From Parachlamydiales bacterium (GTDB lineage Bacteria; Chlamydiota; Chlamydiia; Chlamydiales; SM23-39), in contig JAFGFA010000001.1 of NCBI GenBank assembly GCA_016931275.1, positions 1-64,000 on the forward strand: a DNA stretch of 64,000 nt, read 5' to 3'. Made by a program: the position numbers and the translations under genes. This document shows positions 8,487 through 16,650 of the stretch, piece by piece. Positions within the stretch are counted from its first letter, which is position 1. Every line of letters starts with the position of its first letter. Under the pieces are notes generated by a model, which worked only from the letters and a program-made list of their open reading frames with translations, ran no database searches and was not told where the DNA came from.

Positions 8487-9457
8487 TTGAAACATTTTTT
8501 TGACAAGAATAATGCAGTTGGGACTGCTATTGCGTGCGTTGATCAGGGACATAAGGATTTTTTTTCTTTGGAAAAAAAGAAATTTCTAAAGAAGATCCTA
8601 TTACAGCAAATACCATTTTTGAAATTGGATCTATCACCAAAGTTTTTACTACTTTGGCTTTAGCGGATATGGTTGAGAAAAAACAATTAAAATTAGATGA
8701 TCCCATTGAGAAATTTCTTTTACATCTTAAATTACCAGAATCAGGCGGCCAGAAAATTACTTTTCGGCATCTATCCTCTCATACTTCCGGCTTACCGCGA
8801 TTACCGGACAATTTACACCCAAAAGACACCCAAAATCCTTATGCAGATTATACAGCACAAAATCTTTATGAATGTTTGGCAAGAACCTCTTTAATGAGAA
8901 TTCCTGGAAAATCTTTTGCCTATTCTAATTTGGGCATGGGACTTTTAGGCCATATTTTGAGTGTGTATGCCCAAAAGAATTACGATCAACTTATTCAAGA
9001 TGTGATTGCAGATTCATTGCACATGAAAAATACTAAAATATCCCTAACCAGGAATATGAAGAAACAGTTTGCAACCGGACATTGTCAAGGAAAAAGAGTA
9101 AAACATTGGGAAATGTCATCCTTGGCAGGAGCCGGAGCCCTTAGATCTAATATTCAGGACATGAGCAATTTTCTTTTGGCAAATATGGGACTTTTTAATT
9201 CTAAAACGGTAGAAATTCTCAGAAAGTGTCAAGCAAAGCAATTTACTATTTCTCCCACTGAACAGGTAGGTTTGGGATGGATTATTACTACTATAAATCA
9301 TTCTGAAATTATTTGGCATAATGGAGGAACGGGAGGGTTTAGAAGTTTTATTGGGTTCAATTTAGAGTCGCAGAAAGGAATTGTCATTTTATCGAATTCA
9401 GCCGATGAATGGCCGGATGAGCTGGGTTTCCATTTTCTCGAACAAATCGCTTTTTAA
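8487..9457 (+). pseudogene. Class C beta-lactamase-like serine hydrolase, frameshifted and N-terminally truncated
   Basis: Member of the beta-lactamase/EstB/PBP4* family. The frame read from ~8582 to 9457 contains the nucleophile motif SITK (8630-8641), then HLSSHTSGLPRLP, the YSN motif (FAYSNLGMG) and the HNGGTGGF triad near the C terminus, so the catalytic centre is present. An open frame starting at TTG 8654 would omit the SITK serine and cannot be the true start. The preceding segment (KNNAVGTAIACVDQGHKDFF, 8505-8563) is in another frame, and the switch falls at the eight-T run 8558-8565. No signal peptide or start codon is visible before it; stop codons precede it in both frames. It is either a decayed gene or carries a homopolymer sequencing error. 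The end overlaps the convergent gene by four bases. Confidence 0.7.
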
Positions 9458-10373
9458 GTATAAGAAGTGTCATTTTCATCCTTATGTACTAATTCAAAGG
9501 GACTGTTTTCTGTTTCGGCCTGAATCAATTTATCAAGATAATTTTCTTTTGAAATGACAGATTTTCTACTTGCCTGTTCTAACTTTCTTCTGGCCTCACC
9601 AGCAATAGTTCCTCCTCTTTTGGCGGTATTTTTATTTTCTATAAATCCTTGAGCGTTTTTATTGATGGCAATTTCTTTTGTTGCCGCTTCTCCCAACATA
9701 GAAAAGATGAGTTCAAGATCTGTCATATGATCTCGAAGATTTTCATTTTTTAGATTTTTATGTTTTTTATATTCTGAAGGAGTCAGGCCAAAGGTTGCTT
9801 TAGATATTTCAGCCATTAGAATGGCATAATCTCTTTGTTGTTTAATTCCTCTTTTATCCCATTCATCTGTAAGTTCCTCCCGAATAGCTATTCCTCGCAC
9901 GCGTTTTTCAATCCAAGTTTCGCTGTAACCTTTGGCTTTATAAATAGCTCGAGTACGTTTGGTTGCCAGTTCAGGATCTTCAATTTCTTGGATTCTTTCG
10001 TATCCGACTTTTGCTAGCCATCGTTTGAAAGGTTCTGCTTTTAAAGAGGGAATAGATTGTATTATCCTAAAAATTCCTTCGGTATTGGAACAATTTACAT
10101 TTTGTGGTCCTCCTGCTGTTTGAATCGAAAGGGGGGTGACAATTTGTCCCCACCCTTTAGAAAGAAGGGGATCTCTCAATCTCATTTTTTTGATATAATC
10201 AGTAGTGTTAGATGTTTCTATCAAGGCTTCGATAATATCTTTGATGGCAAACCACCACTCTCCATTATGAAAAATACGTCGAATTGTTTTTTTGAAAAAC
10301 TACTATTTTATTTTTGTGGTTTTTCAGGTTGTAATTTGGATATAAAAAATTCCTTTTTATATGAAGCAAGCAA
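9454..10373 (-). pseudogene. Bro-N / phage antirepressor-like protein (DinD-type C-terminal part), frameshifted at its N-terminus
   Basis: Residues encoded at 10224-9454 match the layout of Bro-N antirepressor and DNA-damage-inducible DinD proteins: FKRWLAKVGYERIQEIEDPE, a helical centre, then KNTAKRGGTIAGEARRKLE. The start of the Bro-N domain lies upstream in the same frame (IRRIFHNGEWWFAIKDIIEA, up to ~10285) and continues in other frames: NKIVVFQK (~10320-10290) and KKEFFISKLQPEKPQK (~10365-10315). The frame changes at two A runs on the coding strand, so at least two homopolymer indels separate the pieces. A possible original start is TTG at 10373. Bro-N proteins bind DNA and are typical of phages and plasmids, fitting an island after tRNA-Thr. 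The unbroken 256-codon frame could still be translated. The next ~280 bp (10374-10652) hold no gene I can support. Confidence 0.6.
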
Positions 10374-10652
10374 TTGTGATTGTATAATTTTTATTATTCA
10401 AAAATAACTTTGGATTTTTCATGGCAAACTTATGGCAAAATAGATCACAAAAAACAGCAGAAAAGCAAAAGAATTCATGTTGAGCACTCCATGACTACCC
10501 TAGGGAAGAATTTTTGTTTATCAGGTTGATTATTAAAGGTTTTGATTTGTGCACGAATTGTGCATAAAGGTAAGTATTTGTTTTAATTCTTTTGGGAAAG
10601 AAAGATTCTATTTTTTAGTGTTTTTTTATTTTCAGATCTAATCAGATGTTAC

Positions 10653-11912
10653 TTAATATATTTGAGCATGATGTTTTATTTTAGGAAAAACAAGTAAAAA
10701 TAATAATGCTGTAATTGGATAAATAATTATAAAAGCAGCATTATTTCCAGTGTATTTTGAAATGAGAAAACCAATGACAGGAGCCAATACTCCTACAACA
10801 CTATCACATACATTAAAACTTAATCCTAGACATGTATATCTTACAGGAGTAGGAAACATTCTAGTTAGTAATGATGGCAATAAAGCAAATTGAATGCTAA
10901 AAAATAATATGATTAATGCTAAAAAAATAATAGATAAAGTTGTTAAAGAATTGTTAATTGAATAATAAAATGGCGCTGACGAAATAATTACACCAATTGC
11001 GCTAATGTAGTATAAGTATTTATTATTTATCTTGTCTCCAATTTTACCAATTATTGGCAAGAGTATAGTCAAAGGTGTTAAAAATGCCAAATTCATAAGT
11101 AAATTTTGCTCAATATTTATTTTTAATATTTTGTTAGCATTTGCTACTAAATAAAATGCAATTAAATAAAAACCGACTACTTCAAATATTGATATTAAAA
11201 ATCCTAAGACAATTCTATGCTTATATCTTTTTAAGGCGTATTTAATTGGATTATGATGAATTTCATTTTTCGATTTTATATGTGTAAATGAATGGCTTTC
11301 ATGTAATTTTTTTCTCAAAAAATATCCAAGGAGACCTATCAAACCTCCAATAAAAAATGAAATTCTCCAACCATATAATATTAAAAATTCTTGTGAGAAA
11401 TATAATTCCATTACTAAACATTGAGCCATGCTCAATATTTGACCTATTTGAGGTCCAATTAGAGCATAACTGGTTAAATAGGTTTTTCGAGTTGGTGAAG
11501 CTGTTTCTGCTAAAAAACACATAGCGCCGGGTAATTCTCCTCCTGATGGAATTCCTTGTATGAATTTCATAGCTGTAATATAAATAATACTAAAAGCATT
11601 CCAAATAGCAAATGTAGGCATCATTGCTGTTAATATACTTGGAATAGCTACTAAAATAATTGATAGTAAAAATGATTTTTTTCGCCCCCATTTATCTCCA
11701 ATATAGCCAAATATTAAAGAGCCTAAAGGTCGAGCAATTAATCCAACGAACATAAATAGTAAAAAATTTACTAATTCAGCAATAGGAATAGATAAATCCC
11801 AGAGATTATTAGCTATGATTGGAGTCCAGTAAATATATAAATATACTTCATACCATTCTAACATACTACCTATAGTAACTGGGAAAATAATAGCTCTTTC
11901 AGATGCGTTCAT
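10653..11912 (-). CDS. MFS transporter, metabolite:H+ symporter (MHS/ProP-like) family
   Basis: A polytopic membrane protein of 419 residues with about 12 hydrophobic segments. It has MHS-family signatures: MLEWYEVYLY in helix 1, RPLGSLIFGYIGDKWGRKK in the helix 2-3 loop, and QGIPSGGELPGA in helix 4. Relatives import proline/betaine, alpha-ketoglutarate or shikimate, so the substrate cannot be read from the sequence. The coding sequence is far more AT-rich than the flanking core genes, with many AAT, ATA and TTA codons, which suggests acquisition by transfer. It lies 68 bp downstream of a methyltransferase on the same strand, and 1.4 kb from the RibA-domain fusion on that strand. It may carry the substrate or product of that pathway (inference). 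Confidence 0.82.
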   Translation of the reverse strand: MNASERAIIFPVTIGSMLEWYEVYLYIYWTPIIANNLWDLSIPIAELVNFLLFMFVGLIARPLGSLIFGYIGDKWGRKKSFLLSIILVAIPSILTAMMPTFAIWNAFSIIYITAMKFIQGIPSGGELPGAMCFLAETASPTRKTYLTSYALIGPQIGQILSMAQCLVMELYFSQEFLILYGWRISFFIGGLIGLLGYFLRKKLHESHSFTHIKSKNEIHHNPIKYALKRYKHRIVLGFLISIFEVVGFYLIAFYLVANANKILKINIEQNLLMNLAFLTPLTILLPIIGKIGDKINNKYLYYISAIGVIISSAPFYYSINNSLTTLSIIFLALIILFFSIQFALLPSLLTRMFPTPVRYTCLGLSFNVCDSVVGVLAPVIGFLISKYTGNNAAFIIIYPITALLFLLVFPKIKHHAQIY

Positions 11913-11980
11913 TGATGCTCTTTTTTTAAAAAAACAATAAAAAATATTTTATAGTCTGTCAAGAAATATTATAAAACTAA

Positions 11981-12739
11981 TTATTTGGCTTTTTTTGCTA
12001 CTATAATAATAAAAGGTGGAAATTTTAATTCGTCTTTCCAGAAATATTTTTCTTCTGTTTTACCTAGTGGACGAAAAATATTTATAATTTCAAGCCCTGC
12101 GTTTTTGTAATATTTAAAATAATCATCTTCTTTCCAATAATAATCTGTAAATATAATGTTTAAATCTTTGAGTAACAGCTTTACCTTTTTTCCGCTTTTT
12201 AATTTTTTGTTTTCAGAAAAATTCGAGTCCCAAATAAACCAATCTTTAGAATACAAATCTTCACTTCCTGTAATAGCAATAAAAATTCCTTCATTTTTTA
12301 TTAATTTCTTTGCATGTAGCAAATAATTAATAATTTCTTTTGAACTTTTTAATTCAAAAAGAACAAAGCTAGAAAAAACAATGTCAAATTGATTTTTGAG
12401 TTCTAAAGAATTGAACAATTGAAATTCAATATATGGAAATGTTTTTTGGGCTCTTTTTAACATTTTTTTACTAGTATCTGTTCCTGTTACATCAAATCCA
12501 AGGTCGTATAAAAATTTTGATGATATTCCTGTTCCACAACCATAATCCAAAGCTTTTTTCCCTCTTGAGTATTTAGAAATAATAATTGGAAGATCTCTAT
12601 ATCCTAAGTAACGAAATGGTGAATCAACAGTATTTTCATAAAGCTTAGCAAGCTTAGCGGTTTTGTTTTTAGTAGAATTATATTCAAATCTTTTTGAGAA
12701 AAATTTTTTTTTAATTTTTTCCATTATATTCTTTAACAT
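11981..12739 (-). CDS. Class I SAM-dependent methyltransferase
   Basis: A 252-residue methyltransferase. The SAM-binding glycine loop is LDYGCGTGISSKFL near residue 65, followed by the acidic strand end FDVTGTDTS and the post-motif region FDIVFSSFVLFEL near 120. The C-terminal third contains DYYWKEDDYFKYYKNAGL, typical of small-molecule methyltransferases rather than rRNA enzymes. An upstream ATG gives the reported start; MEKIKKKFF a few codons later is also possible. The gene is strongly AT-rich, co-oriented with the transporter (68 bp downstream) and the fusion gene upstream, and separated from the latter by 562 bp with an IS3 relic. Substrate unknown; a GTP-derived heterocycle is a reasonable guess from the neighbours. 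Confidence 0.8.
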   Translation of the reverse strand: MLKNIMEKIKKKFFSKRFEYNSTKNKTAKLAKLYENTVDSPFRYLGYRDLPIIISKYSRGKKALDYGCGTGISSKFLYDLGFDVTGTDTSKKMLKRAQKTFPYIEFQLFNSLELKNQFDIVFSSFVLFELKSSKEIINYLLHAKKLIKNEGIFIAITGSEDLYSKDWFIWDSNFSENKKLKSGKKVKLLLKDLNIIFTDYYWKEDDYFKYYKNAGLEIINIFRPLGKTEEKYFWKDELKFPPFIIIVAKKAK

Positions 12740-12904
12740 ATATTACTCTTTTTTTTCTGTTTTTCGAACATATAATGCTTTCTAAGATGCGGAGTTACTT
12801 CTCGAAACATACTCTGACTTTTTTGTCAAAATACACCTGAAGAGTGATTCTCAATCTATTAATGAGATCTTTGCTTCTTTCTTATAGCATTCAAAGCATC
12901 TATT

Positions 12905-13060
12905 CGGTCTTGCTCGAATTTTTTCTAAAATAATGTATAAAGGTTCTCACAAAAACATTGTCTAAAGGCTTTCTTTTTTCGTCTAGACTTATTTGAATAC
13001 CGATTTCTTCGACCTTCAGAATGAAGATGAAACTTGTAAATTGAACTTCTTTAACAAATA
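12905..13060 (-). pseudogene. IS3-family transposase fragment (DDE integrase core)
   Basis: On the minus strand a short segment reads VQFTS...VEEIGIQISLDEKRKPLDNVFVRT. This aligns by eye with the IS3-family OrfB core pattern QFTS...LEE.GIQISMDG.GR..DNVFVERLW. The final catalytic Glu is replaced and stop codons follow, so it is a relic. It lies in the 562-bp gap between the methyltransferase and the fusion gene. The rest of that gap (13061-13301) shows short open stretches but nothing I recognise. Confidence 0.6.
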
Positions 13061-13301
13061 AGTTCTTAGCAGAAGCTTTGATATTACAAGAAAATGTAAT
13101 AAGTCTGTTCTTGTTCCATTTACTAGTCCAGACCTAGGTAGATTTCCAGTTAATTTAGCCTCTTCCAAAGAAAGAGGAACATGCAAGAAGTGGTTGATGT
13201 TAGAAGAGGTCAAAAAAGCCGATTTTTCAGATTCTGTTTGAAACAGAAAGAATGGCTAGGGGCGCAAGGACTTATTCAGTCTTTTAAGAAATTATTCATT
13301 T

Positions 13302-15332
13302 TTATTTTCTAGAAGGAATAATCTCCTCTTGTTCTTCTAGAGCTTCAAGATATTTTCCTTCCAATAATTCAAATGTAATCTCTTTAGTTTCTTTTAAAAT
13401 TTTCCTGTTCAAAACTTTTAATGAAATATTTGCTTCTTTAGCTAAATTCAACAAGAGATTTAAATTTCCTAATTCAGAGGAAAAACCAATTAATAATTTT
13501 CCGCCAGGATTTAAATATTGCTTAGCGGTTTGAAAAAATTTACGAATAGAAACATAACCAGGATCAAAAACTTGTTTTTCTTCCAAAGTAACATAAGTTC
13601 CCGGATCTAAATATCCAAAAGGAAGAACCCAAGAAATGCAATCAAAATAATAATTTTGAGGAATGTTTTCTAATACATCTCCTTTAAATACAGTTACTCG
13701 ATCTTGTATATTTAATTTTTGCGAATTAAAAATAGTATTTTGTTCTGCATATTTACTGATATCAGTAGACACAATATAAATTTGAGGGTTAGCTAGTGCC
13801 ACAGAACAAGAAATTATCCCAGAACCACAACCAATTTCACAAAAAGTTTTGTCTTTTTCTACTATTTTTGAAATTTTAGCAGCAAACCACGCTGAAGAGG
13901 GAAAAAAACCTGGATGAAACACATGAGGAAAAACAAAAAATTCGATATTATTAATATAAACCTTATCTTGTAATGAATGCTTAATTTTCTGTATAAATTT
14001 TTTTGTTTGATCTACTCCATTTTTTTTAGGATCATCAAAACGAATTAACTGAAATAAAAATCTCTTGATTTTTTCAATGCTAACATGATTGCCAGTTTTC
14101 AATTTTGTTTCAGCATCAATTGAAAAATTAATTTGATAGTATCGTCTTAAAAAGAAGTATACGTCTAGATTATCAGGACCAAATCCACCGCTTAAAGTAA
14201 TATTATTTAAACCGTAATTAAGTAAAATATTAATTTTGTTCATAAAAGATTCTTTTGATTCAGAGATTCCTTTCCCATGACTATTATCTAATACAATATT
14301 GATTGAATGGTTTTTTAGTTTGTTTCTAAATTTTTTGTTGTGAATATTATCGAAATTCTCGTCTGATAAAGGTATATCTATATAAAATAAGTCACACACA
14401 TATTGCAAAAAAGCAATTATTGAATGGCTCTTCTGCCAATCATTTATTTGTAATCGACGAACAAAAGGAAGCATACGTTTTATAATCTCAATATCTTGAA
14501 AGGGATCCTGAGAATTTTTAAAGGAAAAATGCAAAACAGGAATAATTTTCTCATAAAAATGACAAATTTGGAAAATATTTTTTATTCGATCTAATTCCCT
14601 TTGATCCTCTAGGGAATTTGTATTCGCAGAAATTCCTACACATATATTTAACAAAGGATCATGATTCATTTCTTTTAAAAATCTTATTATTTCTACTATA
14701 TGATCAGGTTTTTCAATTGGAATTTGATAATAATAACAATCCATTTTGTCTTTAAAAAAATGTTGGAATTTATTTTGTTTAGCTAAATAATATTTCTTAT
14801 TGTATTTGTTTGGGGAGATAATAATAGGAATTCGTTCTGTTATCTCAATTCCTAATTTTGCAATTCCTGAAATTTTTGCGGGATTGTTAGTTATTAATCG
14901 AATTTTTTTAATTTCTAAATCTTCTAAAACTTTTTTTACCATTTCATAGGAACGCTCGTCGGGGTTATGTCCTAAAAGAACATTAGCTTCAACTGTATCA
15001 TATCCTTGAGATTGAAGTTGATATGCTTTAATCTTTTCAAAAAGTCCTATGCCTCTACCTTCTTGACGAAGATATATGAATATCCCGCCATCTTTTATGA
15101 GTTTTAACGAGGTAGTGAGTTGCTTTCCGCAATCACAATGAAGACTACCAAATAAATCTCCAGTTATGCATTCACTATGAACTCGAACTAATACTGGTAA
15201 AGATTTATCAATTCCATTTGTCCATAGAACGATTGTTTCTTGATTTTGATCATTTTCATATACACGTATATTAAATTCACCGAATTTAGTTGTTATCTTA
15301 GTTTCAGCGTATTTTTGTTGAGTTAATAACAT
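13302..15332 (-). CDS. Three-domain fusion: GTP cyclohydrolase II - TrpF-like TIM barrel - SAM methyltransferase
   Basis: A 676-residue protein with three parts. Residues ~1-205 form a RibA-type GTP cyclohydrolase II: HSECITGDLFGSLHCDCGKQ with the three zinc cysteines, RQEGRGIGL and ANVLLGHNPDERSY. Residues ~210-455 have no single decisive motif but resemble phosphoribosylanthranilate isomerase: LDNSHGKG, ITLSGGFGPDNL and FSIDAETKLKTG in the right order. Residues ~475-660 form a class I methyltransferase: FCEIGCGSGIIS, STDIS and a WVLPFGY motif recalling the (D/N)PP(F/Y) loop. GCH II opens GTP to a ribosylaminopyrimidine phosphate; a TrpF-like domain could carry out an Amadori rearrangement of that ribosylamine; the last domain could methylate the product. 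The steps after GCH II are inference. The gene is very AT-rich and probably transferred. Confidence 0.8.
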   Translation of the reverse strand: MLLTQQKYAETKITTKFGEFNIRVYENDQNQETIVLWTNGIDKSLPVLVRVHSECITGDLFGSLHCDCGKQLTTSLKLIKDGGIFIYLRQEGRGIGLFEKIKAYQLQSQGYDTVEANVLLGHNPDERSYEMVKKVLEDLEIKKIRLITNNPAKISGIAKLGIEITERIPIIISPNKYNKKYYLAKQNKFQHFFKDKMDCYYYQIPIEKPDHIVEIIRFLKEMNHDPLLNICVGISANTNSLEDQRELDRIKNIFQICHFYEKIIPVLHFSFKNSQDPFQDIEIIKRMLPFVRRLQINDWQKSHSIIAFLQYVCDLFYIDIPLSDENFDNIHNKKFRNKLKNHSINIVLDNSHGKGISESKESFMNKINILLNYGLNNITLSGGFGPDNLDVYFFLRRYYQINFSIDAETKLKTGNHVSIEKIKRFLFQLIRFDDPKKNGVDQTKKFIQKIKHSLQDKVYINNIEFFVFPHVFHPGFFPSSAWFAAKISKIVEKDKTFCEIGCGSGIISCSVALANPQIYIVSTDISKYAEQNTIFNSQKLNIQDRVTVFKGDVLENIPQNYYFDCISWVLPFGYLDPGTYVTLEEKQVFDPGYVSIRKFFQTAKQYLNPGGKLLIGFSSELGNLNLLLNLAKEANISLKVLNRKILKETKEITFELLEGKYLEALEEQEEIIPSRK

Positions 15333-15529
15333 AATCTTCTCTTTCTCTTAAAAACATTTATAATAATTTTATCAAAAATATTTATTTAAAATCAAACATT
15401 TAATTTGTTATTTAAAATAATCGTTTACAACAATTTAAATCTTAAGTTTCTAAAAACAAAACAGTTACATCAAGTAAGCTCATGGAATAAATTACTTTAA
15501 TACAAAAACTTGTATCCAATAAATTGGAT

Positions 15530-15746
15530 AGATTCATCAGTGGCGAGATAATAAGGGATCCTGTTCATGGATTTGATGAACATTCTTATAAAAAAGAGTA
15601 TTATTGCATGGTTAAGCGAGAATACAACTTCTCCGTTAATTCGTCAACCGATGCATATAGATCAACTTAGACCTGATAGAACTATACAAGCGATATGTAG
15701 TGCGTTTAGAGAGTTGAATTCAACCTCTAAGAGCGAAAATGCTTAA
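15530..15746 (+). pseudogene. U-box (E3 ubiquitin ligase-type) domain remnant, frameshifted
   Basis: Two adjacent frames together spell a U-box. From ~15536 the frame reads ISGEIIRDPVHGFDEHSYKK. After the A run at 15590-15595 a +1 frame reads SIIAWLSENTTSPLIRQPM, then HIDQLRPDRTIQAICSAFREL, ending at TAA 15744-15746. The order matches the U-box pattern CPI..E...DPV....GH.YE...I..WL......CP.TR.P......L.PN..L...I. The U-box is a eukaryotic domain used by some intracellular bacteria as a translocated ubiquitin ligase. The N-terminal part and the reading frame are lost. The remaining 15333-15529 and 15747-15959 hold no gene I can support. Confidence 0.6.
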
Positions 15747-15959
15747 TTTCTTAATATTTTAAGAGTTAAGAAATTGTTGCAGTAAGAGAAGACTAACAAG
15801 AGATTTTTTAAAGACAATTCTAGTAGGGGTTATTAAAGCCTCCTTTCTTGATCTAAAAATACTATTGTATGATTTAAAAACTATGGATCAAAGGTTTCTT
15901 TTCGCAAGTAAAAGAAAAACCTAGCATGATAAAAATGGGCTGAGGGTAGATGCACAAAT

Positions 15960-15988
15960 TCCCGCAGAGTATTTTTTTCCCTGCGGGA
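15960..15988 (-). terminator. Hairpin terminator-like element downstream of the 16015-16533 gene
   Basis: TCCCGCAG (15960-15967) pairs perfectly with CTGCGGGA (15981-15988) across a 13-base loop. It lies 27 bp after the stop of the minus-strand membrane-protein gene, where a terminator would be expected. The T tract after it on the minus strand is weak (ATTTGT), so termination is probable rather than certain. Confidence 0.5.
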
Positions 15989-16014
15989 TGTATTTTAGAG
16001 TTACTTATTCAAAA

Positions 16015-16533
16015 TTACTCGTCTATATCAGAAATAGTTTCTTGAGTCTGATCGGATTTTTGAAAAAGACGACAGATGGTATGGGATCCTAGAAGGCCTA
16101 AGGAGTAACAGCATAGGTCTAATAGTTCTGCATAGGGACGAAATATCCATGAAGCGATATTGAGGGCTCCGAAGAAATAATACACAGCGTTTTGTATTTT
16201 TTCAGAAGTGAATTTGAAGCCAAAAATAACGGCAATAGTTTTAAGGATAGCAAAATTGACGACTCCATCGAACATGGCTTCTTTAGCAATATATTGAAAG
16301 GCCCTTCTACCCCAATATTGAGTAGAATAATAAGAAAAAGCAGATCCCAAACCGATCAATGCGCTTGTAAAGAACAGGGCTTCTGCTTTGTGTTCCGATA
16401 TAAAATGAAAGACTGATTGTGCAACAGTTTCCACTTTTTCCATGGTTTCTTGTCCAAGAATTTTGGAACCGTAGGTATGGATGCAGTGAGCAGCATTTTT
16501 TGCTTGTATTTGTATGTGATTAACTAATGACAT
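16015..16533 (-). CDS. Hypothetical membrane protein
   Basis: A 172-residue protein I do not recognise. The first ~50 residues are amphipathic with no signal peptide. Three or four hydrophobic segments follow (ALFFTSALIGLGSAFSYY; VVNFAILKTIAVIFGF; VYYFFGALNIASWIF; LDLCCYSLGLLGS), and the tail is acidic and polar (SDQTQETISDIDE). Several closely spaced hydrophobic helices in a small protein recall chlamydial inclusion-membrane (Inc) proteins. The bilobed hairpin of that family is not clear enough here to call it one. It has a plausible downstream hairpin and is transcribed away from the gene at 16651. Confidence 0.6.
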   Translation of the reverse strand: MSLVNHIQIQAKNAAHCIHTYGSKILGQETMEKVETVAQSVFHFISEHKAEALFFTSALIGLGSAFSYYSTQYWGRRAFQYIAKEAMFDGVVNFAILKTIAVIFGFKFTSEKIQNAVYYFFGALNIASWIFRPYAELLDLCCYSLGLLGSHTICRLFQKSDQTQETISDIDE

Positions 16534-16650
16534 AAAATAAAACTCCTTTTTATATTGCAGGATATATTACAATGTTTTATGTTTTTTAGTATTATTAAAA
16601 TAAATGTTTTAGTTTTTAATGTATAAATTAATTAATTTAATGAGGTTGTA

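Noticed and set aside
13061-13301. 65-codon minus-strand frame 13016-13213 as a gene
   Set aside because: No start context, no family resemblance, and it overlaps the IS3 relic; likely chance.
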